Positions 11,870 through 22,618 of a stretch of 64,000 nucleotides of DNA are shown one piece after another. This DNA is from Congeria kusceri (lineage: Eukaryota > Mollusca > Bivalvia > Myida > Dreissenidae), in contig JAPFQT010000373.1 in assembly GCA_027627225.1 (NCBI GenBank), positions 90,001 through 154,000 of the forward strand. Reading direction: 5' to 3'. A program made the translations under genes and the position numbers. Positions within the stretch are counted from its first letter, which is position 1, and each line of letters begins with the position of its first letter. The notes under the pieces are model-generated. The model saw nothing but the letters and a program-made list of their open reading frames with translations. It searched no databases and was not told the DNA's origin.

Positions 11870-12859
11870 CTAGATGTGTCACAGACACGGACGCCCCCAC
11901 GAGATGTGTTTGGAAACAGACATAGACGTGTCGCCAGCACTAATTTTGCCGCAACAATTTAATTTCAAATATATTCCATAGTAGAACAAATGACAGAGCC
12001 GTAATTCTGCCAAAATTGATCGCAGCCAAAATTCCTTCCTTTACGATCACCTAAACATTAAGGTCCTTCAGCGTTGATAGTTTGATAGCCATCCGCCAAG
12101 CATTTCAAGAGATGAGTCCACAAAATATCGGGAAGTATATATGCCATAATGGAAAAGTGGCAAAGGGACATAATTCTGCCAAAATTGGTCGCCGCCGAAA
12201 TTCCCAAATTAGTGATTACCTGCACATTAAAGCCGTTTAGCTGTGAAATATTGAGCAAAATCGTTTAAGCTGTTAAAGAGTCGTCAGTCTAACACTAACC
12301 ATACAGTAGAAAAGTAGCCAAGGGCCATAAGTCTGCCGAAATTGGTCGCAATCGAAATTCATTCCTTTCAGATCACCTACACATGACGGTTCTTTAGCTT
12401 TGAAAGTTTGAGCAAAATCAGCGCAGCACTTAAAAAAGAGTTTAGTCCACAAAATTTCAAGAAGTACTATAGTGATAAAAATGACAAATACCCATAAACC
12501 TGCCAAAATTCGACGCAGCCTCAATGTCTTCTTTTACGATCACCTACACATTAAGTTTCTTCAGCTGTGAACGTGTGAGTTAAATTCGCCCAGCGGTTGA
12601 AGAGGAATTGATAATTATATATTCGTGTTGGAAAATATTCAAAGGACCACAATTCTACCTAAATTGGTCAAAGCAAAAATTCCATCCCTCACGATCACCC
12701 ACACATTAAGGATCTTCAGCTGTGAAAGTTTTAGCGAAATCCGCCCAGCAGTAAAAGAGGTGTTGAATCCATTAAATTTTCATGACGTGCATACGAACGT
12801 ACGTACGGACCGATGGACCGCCAAGATCAATGCCTAATGCCTCCTATTTTGTGGGGGCA
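11870..12859 (-). mobile_element. Non-autonomous Helentron/pearl-like element (right arm copy)
   Basis: The CTAGATGTGTCACAGACAC terminus starts at 11870 and the opposite GTGGGGGCA end lies near 12859. About five ~158-bp core modules fill the interior. It pairs with 4046-5038 across the palindrome, so the insertion is older than the inverted duplication. Its CGTACG tract near 12790 is shorter than in the array copies. Confidence 0.55.
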
Positions 12860-13384
12860 TAAAACTGAAGGTAGAAGCAACACACGAACACAGTACGCAC
12901 TACATTTCGACATAATGATGGAAATGTGACACTACTAACAATGCAGGATCAAAAGGTGAGGTAGAAACTTAAGATAGCTGTAACAGAAATCGAAAAACGC
13001 ACTTAATAAGGTGAGCTATAAAGACACCATAACGGTATCCTTACTCCAGAGAATGTATGGTTAATTACTATCAATTAAACGGTATAATTTGACAAAGATG
13101 CCTATTCCTGAAACTCGCCATAATACTGAAAGTAAGACAATCAGAGCACCCGAATGCTGGAAATGAAGCTAAATAAATGTGTTTGGGGAGAACAAATATA
13201 GAATGCTAAATAATGGATAGTTTTGTTAAATAATTTTGCTATTATTATTAATATATTTTAACATACATGTATGATTGTTAATTCGATTATTACTAAAACT
13301 TGTTCTTTATTTGATTTACCCAAAATTCTCGTTTGTTGAACTCTAGTGTATTGGCACCATCCTGTGGTCACAATTTGGTAACGC

Positions 13385-16130
13385 GAATCGTCTGAGATAA
13401 ATGGATAATCATTCAAGTTTTACTGACTGCATGTATCGCATTTTATATGGCACTCTTCTTAAATGCATTAAAGAACACAGTTGCACATTTTTTAAATCTT
13501 TGTTGACCTGTAGGTGGACTAAAATATGTAATAAAGATAACGGTCATCAATTTTAGCAGTAAATAATGACAACATGTAACATTGTTAGTTTAATATTGCT
13601 AGCATCATAAATACATAGCAACTTACATGTTTTATATCTTATTATATTATTTATAACAACCATTACTACCGTTAAAGTAATTATATAGTTATTACAACTA
13701 TATGAACAATGATAAAACTTTACAGATGAATATGGCATGTAATAACTAATAATTAGTCAGATATCCTGCAGTGTTTTAGAACAACTGACCCTGTCTCATT
13801 TTCCATTAATGTTGTTTCAGAGTCTGATGTAAAAATTATGGAAAAAAGTTGAAGTCTGATGCAGTAAAATAATAAGATACCATAGAATAATTAAAATTAA
13901 ACATTACAGTAGAATATTATGCCGTCACATTACGGTTATGCACATTTACTATCAAAAATGAATTTAGTTCATTTTTAATATGAATACTTAACATTTAATA
14001 TGTCCCCATATGTGGATTAAAGCATCCCGCTATGCCTTAGAAATGAGGCACAATAAAGTAACGCAATACTTGAAATACAACACGATGAAATCCGTTTTAA
14101 TATAATAAAAGCATACAGATAACGCTATTGAAGACATCATAATATATTGAAACAAAACGTAATTGCCCTTTCAAATGAAAGCTACACTGATTTTTTAGAA
14201 GAGCACTCTTATAATTACACAAATGCATATTATTTAAATCTTTGACGAAAACCGCATTGAAACATGCAATTACATCTATCAAATAGGCAATTGTGGCTCA
14301 ATTATAGATCATGCATATACTACCATATAGAGCATAGAACACACTTTAGACACCACACTGATGCATCATAATAAACAACATTAATTTCGACAGCCAGCCA
14401 GCGAACATAATCAGAACAAAACTTAGACACTTATCATTCACTTGAAACAAACCAAATGCATATACATATTGTGTTTAAAACATAAACGTGCCCTATATTT
14501 TACTACAATATTAAAAAGCGAAACACTATTTAAAACTACCTATATGATGGTTACTTTTGAGAAGTAATATTGTTAGCATTATAAATACAATGCAACATAC
14601 ATGTATGCTTGCTAATTATTACTAACAACCTTTCTATATTCGACCTCCCCCAATTCTGATGTTTTGAACGCTGGAGTATTTGCACCAATCTGCTGTCACA
14701 GTTTGCTGTCTCGTATCATTTGAGATAATTGGATCATAAATAAAATCTGATTGACTGCATTTATTAGGTTTTATATTGCACTCCTGTTAAATGTATTGTC
14801 AATAAAAAAACGTCCATAATGTTTAAATATTTGTTTACCAGTAGGCAGACTAAAACGTATGATAAAGATCAAGGACAACTGTTTTAACAATACATAACAA
14901 CTAATATAGTCAGAATAGGTTTGATAGCATTAACGTTACATAGTAACACACACGTTTACATGCTTATTCGATTATTACTAATATCCATTACAGCCATTAA
15001 TTAGATCATATATTTATTGCAGCTGTAACAACAAAGATAAAGCTTTAACATATAAACTCAGGGAAAGTATCCCATGTATAGCCCATACAGATTTCGATTC
15101 CCATGTAATAATGGTATGTCAAAACTAACGATAATTCAGATTGCCTGCAGCTGATTTTAGTACAACTGATCCAATCTCATGTTCCATTAATGTAGTTTGA
15201 GGGTCTGTTATACAACAAATGGAAAAAGATTTTAGTCTGACGCTGTAAAATAATAAGATAGCATAGAATGAAAATATTGACACCATTAAAGTAGAAAAAT
15301 GTGATGCAGTCAGGTTACGGTTATCCGAAATTACCCTATAAAATGAATTAAATTAATTTGTTAATATCACTAATTAACATCCAATTTGTCCACAGGTGCG
15401 TGTCAAAGTATATCGCTATGCTACTGAAAAGAGGCACAATATAGTTACGTAATATTTGGAATACAATACGACTGAATACGTTTTTAAAATAATAAATGCA
15501 TAAAGTTTACGCGATTGAATATATCATACATTCAAAACAAACGTAAACGCCCTTACGCATAAAAATTACACTTAATCTTTAGTGGAGGCCTCTTACAATT
15601 ACATTATAGCTAAGAAAATCGCATTGAGTCATGCAATTATACCTATCAAAAAGGCAGATGTGGCTTAAACTGGTTCTTTAAATCTTTGATAATGCAAATA
15701 CTGGTATATAGGGCATAGAACACACCGTAGAGACCACAATGACGTATTATAAGAAGCAATTTTGATTACGACAGACAGCAAGCGAACACTATCAGTACTA
15801 CACTTCGAAATAATGCTTGAAGTGTGGGCAACCCAATAGTAAAGTATCAAAATGTAAGGTATACTAATTAATTTTATTATTATGTACGAGACTCATAACT
15901 GTGTAGACGAAACTCGTCGTAAGTTAAAAATAAGCTAATGATAGCAACTCAATGCTGGAAATGAGTGAAACCGAACAAAGCATTCAAGAAATTTGTTATA
16001 AAGACATTATATTGTTATCAGTAATAGGGATCATTAAACGAGAGATCAAATAATGTATTATTAGCCATTTATTTGTAGTCAAACGCTGTGAGGCCCGGCA
16101 ACTCGCCAAATGGAATGTATTTGAGGAGAA
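13385..16130 (+). repeat. ~1.33-kb sub-unit in two diverged tandem copies
   Basis: The block beginning with TGAGATAAATGGATAATCA near 13397 recurs, diverged, near 14725 (TGAGATAATTGGATCATAA). Each is followed in the same order by GACTGCAT, a variant of TTTTATATTGCACTC, AAATCTTTG plus a GGACTAAA-type block, and a block ending CATAGTAACACACACG or similar. This suggests that the 3-5 kb units grew from a shorter ancestral repeat. Confidence 0.6.
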
Positions 16131-16637
16131 CAAATGTAGGACGTATACGCATTTCGGGAACGTATCGGGAACACATACAACAAACATGATCCTTCTTTTC
16201 CTTAAGTTATGTACTAATTTAAATTCACACCGTGCTTTGTTATAGTTATTTCTTGGGTGGGGATAATTCCAACAATGATCCGTTTCATTCACTTAAAACA
16301 AACCGAATGCATATACACATTTTTTCCAAACTTAAACGTGCGCTATTCTTTCAGACCATATGTTAAAGCAAAACACTATTTAAAATATACGGGTGCCGAA
16401 TAAGTAAGGAAATGAATTACATTTGTTTGGATATACTTCAATATGATATGGGTAAGTATCAAATATATATAGACAGTACCTTAAATCAAAGTATATTGTC
16501 CTTTTTTATTGAAACAAACAGACATAAAAGTCTTCAAAGAAACTGCTTAAATTAAAGGTGTAAGGATATTTTTCTAATAGATCAAAACGCATTTAATATA
16601 TGCTTGGTGAGAAACTATGTATTCAGACAATAGGGAT

Positions 16638-17021
16638 TTAATCCCCACAAAATACGGGAGGTGCTATAATGCGTGATAATATATGGCCAATGCAATAACT
16701 GCATTTAGGACATGAAAAACATTTACAAACCTGTACAATTGCCATGATATCCCTACACACGACATTCGCCATAAGTATGCATAAGCTGATAAAGATAGAA
16801 ATTGAATCCATAGTATGCATAAAAAGCTTACAATTAAAAACATGATGGAGAGAAATCAGAGAAAATAAGACAATCGAATAATCAGCATACATAATGCGGA
16901 ATATTATTCTGTTCGTTAGATGTTTACCACAAATATAAGCATATGGAATTACAATTATTTGTGAAAATAAATAAAATAACATTTGTTTTTGCCCCATATG
17001 CATGCGCAAGCATCTCAACAT
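16638..17021 (-). other. Recurrent short frame, 127 aa, Cys-rich C-terminus (U0 copy)
   Basis: This is an open frame of unknown status, not a recognised gene. It has hydrophobic stretches (residues ~10-30 and ~50-90) and a tail with several cysteines (CKCFSCPKCSYCIGHIL), then extends ~10 further residues. The same frame recurs on the minus strand at 20876-21223, 23982-24284, 27055-27357, 29956-30303, 33188-33523, 36420-36755, 39436-39867, 42619-42837, 45716-46051, 48732-49163, 51701-51919 and 54798-55016. Recent homogenisation of the array would keep it open without selection. A truncated frame at 42619 and a frameshifted one at 57967 argue against strict constraint. Confidence 0.2.
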
Positions 17022-17448
17022 ACTTCCAAAAGAAATAAACGCATGTAACTTAATGCTCGAAATGCAACCAGATTTAATACCTTTATAATTGAATAAAGAA
17101 TACCTTTATGCTTCAGAAAATATCATATATTTAATCAAATAGAAAACGTCATTGCTCATGTAAAAAACACTGACTGTTGACAAATATGCGCTCTTTTAGT
17201 TACAAATATATACTCATATTTGTTCACCGCCTTGAAATATGCAATTGCCAATATAAAACAGGCAAGTGAGACCTAAACTTGCTTAATAACATATCGAACA
17301 AGAACAGATGTAGGCCATAAAACGCACTGTAGACCCTAAATTATGCATTTCAATTTGTAATTTTTATTTCTACAAGACATAAGCGAACACTCAGCACGCT
17401 AATCGACATATTTCTGGAAATATGGTACACTCAACAGTACAGTATCAA

Positions 17449-18431
17449 CTAGATGTGTCACAGACACGGATGCCCCCACCACATATGTTTGGAAACAGAC
17501 AAAGGACTTGTCGCCAACACTAATTCTTGCCTCAATTTTTTTTTTTAATTACTTTATAGTAGAAAAATGACAAAGGGTAATACTTCTACAGAAATTGGTC
17601 GCAGCTGAAATGTCTTCCTTTGCGATCGCCTAGACATTAATGTCCTTCAGCTTTGACAGTTTGAACGCCATCCGCCAAACATTTCGAGAGAGGATGAGTC
17701 CACAAAATATCGATAAGTATATATTCTATGGTGGAAGAGTGGAAAAGGGTTATAATTCTGCCAACATTAGTCGCTGCCGAAATGCCGTCATGTATGATAA
17801 CCCACACATTGAGGCCCTTTTGTTGTAAAATTTTGAGCGAAGTTTATCAAACTGTTAAAGAGAAGTTGAGTCTTCATGTCTATATTCTGTAGTAGAAAAA
17901 TGGCCAAAGGCCATACATCTGCCAAAATGTATTCCATTTAGATCATCTACACATACTGGTTCCTCAGCTTTAAACATTGAAGCCAAATCAGCCTAGCACT
18001 TCAAAAAGTGTTGAGTCCAAAACATTTCAAGAAGTACTATAGTAGTAAAAATGAAAAATAGCAATTAATCTGCCAAAATTGGACGCAGCCAAAATTCCGT
18101 CTTTTACGATCACCTACACATTAAGGTTCTCCAGCTGTGGACGTTTCAGTTCAATCCGCCCAGCAATGTAAGAGGAGTTCATATTGTGCATATTCTATAG
18201 TGGAAATAATGACAAAGGGCCATAATTCTACCAAATGTTGTCTCAGCAAAAATTCCATCTCTCACGATCACCCACACACTAAGGTTCTAAAGCTGTGAAA
18301 GTTTGAGCGAAATCCGCCCAGCAGTAAAAGAGGAGTTGAATCCATACAATTTCAGGACGTGCGTGCGTACGTTCGTACGACCCGACGGACTGCTAAGAAC
18401 AATGCCTAATGCCTCCCAATGTGTGGGGACA
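17449..18431 (-). mobile_element. Helentron/pearl-like element in U0
   Basis: The CTAG end is at 17449, followed by ATGTGTCACAGACAC (hairpin GTGTC-ACA-GACAC) and TGCCCCCACCACAT. The opposite end reads AATGTGTGGGGACA. Core modules start near 17568, 17732, 17892, 18041 and 18201, giving a period of about 158 bp. The GC-rich CGTACG tract at about 18359-18380 lies just inside the right end. Confidence 0.55.
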
Positions 18432-19232
18432 GGAATAGAAAGGTAGAAGCAAGAAACGAACACAGTAGGCACTACATTTCGACATAATGCTGGAAATGTG
18501 ACACCACCAACAATGCAGTATCAAAAAGTGAGGTAGAAGCAATATATAGCAGTGACAGAATCGGAAAAAAAGTGCACTTAATAAGGTGAGCTATAAAGAC
18601 ACGATAATGGTATCCTTTCCCTGGATAATTTATGGCTAATTGCAATCAATAAAACTGTATCAGTTGTCAAAACATGCCTAGTTCTGCAACTCGCCATAAT
18701 ACTGTAAATAAGACAATGAGAGCACCCGAATGCTGGAAATAAAGCCAAATCAATGTGTTTGGGGAGAACAAATATAGAACGGTAAATAATGGAAAGTTTT
18801 GTTTAAATAATATTGCTAGCATCATAAATATATTTATCAACACATGTATGATTGGTAATTGGATTATTACTAACACTCTTTCTTCATTTGACTCTCCGCA
18901 ATTCTCGGGTGTTGAACTCTAGTGTATTGGCACCATGCTGTTGTCACAGTTTAGAGAATCGAATCATCTGAGATAAATGGATAATCACTCAAATTTGACT
19001 GACTGTATTTATGGCATTTTATATTGCACTCCTCTCAAATGCGTTGACAAAACACACTTGCATAATGTTTAAATCTTTGCTAACCTGTAGTTGGATTAAA
19101 ATATGTGATGATGATAAACGTCAATAATTTTAACAATCAATAATAACTAATTTTGTCACAATAGTATTGATAGAATCAACATTACATAGTAACACACACG
19201 TGCTCATGCTTATTCGATTATTACTAATAACC

Positions 19233-20328
19233 ATTACAGCCATTAATGAAAATATATCATTATTGCAGCTATAACAACACTGATAAAGCTTTAATGTATA
19301 CACCCAGGGAAAGTATCACAATTTTTGCCCATACAGATTTCGATTCACATGTAATAATGGTATATCAAAACTAACGATAATCCAGATTTCCAGCAGCTGT
19401 TTTAGTACAACTGATTCAATCTCATGTTCCATTAATGTTGTTTGAGAGTCTTTTGTACAGCATATGGAAGAAGGTTTTAGTCTGGCGCAGTAAAATATTA
19501 AGATACCATAGAATAAAAATATTGACTACATTAAAGTAGAAAAAGTTGATGCCGTCAGCTTACGGTTACTCGCAATAACCCTCAAAAAGGAATTAAATTG
19601 ATTTGTTAATATCACTAATTAACATCTAATTTGATCCCAGGTGCGTATCAAAGCATGTCGCTATGCTATCGAAAAGAGGCACAAGCTAGTTACGTAATAC
19701 TTGAAATACAATACGACTGAATACGATTTTAATATAATAAATGCATTGAGTTTACGCTATTGAAGATAATAAAACGTTAGCGGCGTTACGTAGGAAAACT
19801 ACTCTGACTCTTTAGAGGGGCCCTCTTGTAAATACATTATAGCCAAGAAAATCGCATTGAGTCATACAATTATACCAATCAAATAGGCAATTCTATAGGC
19901 AATTCTGGCTTAAACTTGTTCTTTAAATCTTTGATAATACAAATAATAGTATATAGGGCATAGAACACACCGTAGACACCACAATGACGTATTATAAGAA
20001 GCAATTTTGATTACGACAGACAGCAAGCGAACACAATCAGTACTACACTTCGAAATTATGCGTGAAGTGTGGCCAACACAATAGCATAGTATCAAAATGT
20101 AAGATATACTAATTAATTTTATTATTATTATATACGAGCCTCATAACTGTGTAGACGAAACACGATGTAAGTTAAAACTGAGCTAATGATACCGAACAAA
20201 GTATTTAAAAAATTTGTTAGAAAGACAATATATTGTTAACAGTAATATGGATCAGTAAACGAGAGATCAAATAATGTAGTATTAGTTATTTATTTGTAGT
20301 CAAACGCTGTGAGGCACGGCAACTCGCC
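19233..20328 (+). repeat. Segment present in long units and deleted from all short units (1096 bp)
   Basis: The left flank reads ACTAATAACC and the right flank AACTCGCC followed by AAATGGAATG. In every short unit with this region the sequence reads ATAACCAAATGG (U10: ATAACCAACTGG), so the flanks join at a shared CC. The segment includes blocks such as TCCATTAATGTTGTTTGAGA and a region resembling other parts of the unit. It also appears near 9.7-10.8 kb, 15.0-16.1 kb and from about 60170, and inverted in the left arm. Confidence 0.85.
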
Positions 20329-20402
20329 AAATGGAATGTATTTGTAGAGAACAAATATAGCACGTATACGCATTTCGGGAACGTATTACATATACAACAA
20401 AC

Positions 20403-20618
20403 ATGATCCTAATTTTCCTTAAGTTATGCACTAATTTAAATTCACACCGTGCTTTGTTAGTTATTTCTTGGGTGGGGATAATTCCAACAATGACACTTAT
20501 CATTCACTTAAAACAAACCGAATGCATATACACATTTTTTCCAAAAATAAACGAGCGCTATTCTTTCAGACCATATGTAAAAGCAAAACACTATTTAAAA
20601 TATGTGGGTGCCGAATAA
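20403..20618 (+). other. Recurrent 71-aa frame (U1 copy)
   Basis: A plus-strand frame beginning MILIFLKLCTNLNSHRALLV recurs with few changes at 29483-29698, 32715-32930, 35947-36162, 45243-45458 and 57429-57644, and as a longer 95-aa frame at 51156-51443. It has no recognised domain, and a second frame overlaps it from about 20468. It is most simply a by-product of the repeated DNA. Confidence 0.15.
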
Positions 20619-21631
20619 GTAAGCAAATTAATTACATTTGTTTGGATATACTTCAATATGATATGGGTATGTATTAAATATATAGAGATAGTACTTTAAA
20701 TCAAAGTACATTGTCCTTTTTTATTCAAACAAACAAACATAACATTCTTCAAAGAAACTACTTAAATTAAAGGTGTAAGGATATTTTTCTAATAGATCTA
20801 AACGCATTTAATATATGCTTGGTAAGATACTATGTATTCAGACAATAGGGATTTAATCCCCGCTATCCAATTGCGTTATAATATATGGCCAATGCAATAA
20901 CTGCATTTAAGACATGAACTACATTTACAGACCTGTGCAATTGCCAAGATATTCATACACACGAAATTCGCCATAAGTACGCATAAGCTGATAAAGATAG
21001 AAATCGAATCCATAGTATGAATAAAAAGCTTACAATTAAAAACATGATGGAGAGAAATCAGAGAGATTAAGACAATCGAATAATCAGCATACATAATGCG
21101 GAATATTATTCTGTCCGTTAGCCGTTTACCACAAATATTAGCATATGGAAATAAAATTATTTGTGAAAATAAATAAAATAACATTTGTATTTGCCTCACA
21201 TGCATGCACAAGCATCTCAACAAACTTCCAAAAGAAATAAACGCATGTAACTTAATGCTTGAAATGCAACCAGATTTAATACCTTTATAATTTAATAAAG
21301 AATACCTTTATGCTTCAGAAAATATCATATATTTAATCAAATAGAAAACGTCATTACGCATGTAAAAAACACTGACTGTTGACAAATATGCGCTCTTTTA
21401 GTTACAAATATATACTCATATTTGTTAACCGCCTTGAAATATGCAATTGCCAATATAAAACAGGCAAGTGAGACCCAAACTTGCTTAATAACATATAGAA
21501 CAAGAACAGATGTAGGTAATTAATTATGCATTTCAATTTTTAATTTTTATTTCTACAAGCTGTAAGCGAACACTCAGCACGCTAATCGACATATTTCTGA
21601 AAATATTGTACACTCAACAGTACAGTATCAA

Positions 21632-22618
21632 CTAGATGTGTCACAGACACGGATGCCCCCACCACATATGTTGGGAAACAGACAAAGGACTTGTCGCCAA
21701 CACTAATTCTTGCCTCAAAAAGTACTTTTTTATAATTACTTTATAGTAGAAAAATGACAAAGGGTAATACTTCAACAGAAATTAGTCGTAGCTGAAATTT
21801 CTTCCTTTGCGATCGCCTAGACAATAATGTGCTTCAGCTTTGACAGTTTGAACGCCATCAGCCAAGCATTTCAAGAGAGGCTGAGTCCACAAAATATCGA
21901 TAAGTATATATTGTATAGTGGAAAAGTGGAAAAGTGCCATAATTCTGCCAACATTAGTCGCTGCCGAAATGCCTTCATGTATGATAACTCACACATTAAG
22001 GCCCTTTTGTTGTTAAAGTTTGAACAAAGTTTATCAAACTGTTAAAGAGAAGTTCAGTCTCCATGTCTATATTCTATAGTAGAAAAATGGCCACAGGCCA
22101 TACATCTGCCAAAATTCATTCATTTTAGATCATCTACACATACTGGTTCCTCAGCTTTAAACATTGAAGCAAAATCAGTCTAGCACTTCAAAAAGTGTTG
22201 AGTTCAAAAAATTTCAAGAAATACTATAGTAGTAAAAATGAAAAATACCAATAAATCTGCCAAAATAGGACGCAGCCTAAATTTCGTCTTTTACGATCAC
22301 CTACACATTAAGGTTCTCCAGCTGTGAACGTTTCAGTTAAATCCGCCCAGCTCTGTAAGAGCAGTTCATATTTTGTATATTCTATAGTGGAAATAATGGC
22401 AACAGGGCCATAATTCTACCAAATGTAGTCTCAGCAAACATTCCATCTCTCACGATCACCCACACACTAAGGTTCTAAAGCTGTGAAAGTTTGAGCGAAA
22501 TCCGCCAGCAGTAAAAGAGAAGTTGAATCCATACAATTTCAGGACGTGCGTACGTACGTTCGTACGACCCGACGGACCGCTAAGAACAATGTCTAATGCA
22601 TCCCAATGTGTGGGGACA
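21632..22618 (-). mobile_element. Helentron/pearl-like element in U1
   Basis: It runs from CTAGATGTGTC to GTGTGGGGACA, with five core modules. The right flank GAAACAGAAAGGTAGAAGC and left flank CAGTATCAA are the same host motif seen empty at 8757-8880. Confidence 0.55.
22542..22580. other. CpG-rich CGTACG palindromic tract (conserved in every unit)
   Basis: GGACGTGCGTACGTACGTTCGTACG is followed by ACCCGACGGACCG. The tract is very CpG-rich in an AT-rich array and contains overlapping self-complementary CGTACG/GTAC motifs. Copies start at 18355, 22542, 25615, 28687, 31764, 34996, 38099, 41192, 44290, 47395, 50488, 53373, 56478 and 59583, and inverted near 4085-4120. It serves as the unit landmark. 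Any binding or structural role is unknown. Confidence 0.8.

Larger units (their letters stand above)
8577..14773 (+). repeat. Right arm of the ~13.7-kb imperfect palindrome
   Basis: This arm is the reverse complement of 1084-8352, apart from indels and the missing 385-bp repeat block. The inner part (about 8577-9377) runs against the array and the outer part (from about 9640) runs with it, continuing directly into the tandem array. The outer end pairs near 14773 with the left border at 1084. Beyond that point only the right side carries array-family DNA. Confidence 0.85.
12783..18354 (+). repeat. Array unit U0, longest form (5572 bp)
   Basis: Unit limits are set by the conserved GGACGTGCGTACG tract near the end of the embedded element (TGACGTGC here). 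U0 is ~1.38 kb longer than U1 because a sub-unit is duplicated between about 13.39 and 16.1 kb. It also keeps the ~1.1-kb segment lost from the short units. Its first 2 kb belong to the right palindrome arm. No intact gene was recognised. Confidence 0.75.
18355..22541 (+). repeat. Array unit U1, long form (4187 bp)
   Basis: The unit runs from GGACGT at 18355 to the next one at 22542. It retains the long-only segment at 19233-20328, which accounts for almost all of its excess over the ~3.1-kb units. It is the nearest sequence to the presumed parent of the short units. Confidence 0.85.

Noticed and set aside
1084..14773. LTR retrotransposon or large TIR transposon explaining the inverted arms
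   Set aside because: No reverse transcriptase, integrase or transposase motif is present. The arms consist of array units, and the spacer is ordinary unit sequence.
16620..16650. GGGATTTAATCCC near-palindrome in each unit, as an operator-like site
   Set aside because: It is a short self-complementary word copied with the unit. Nothing links it to a promoter or gene.
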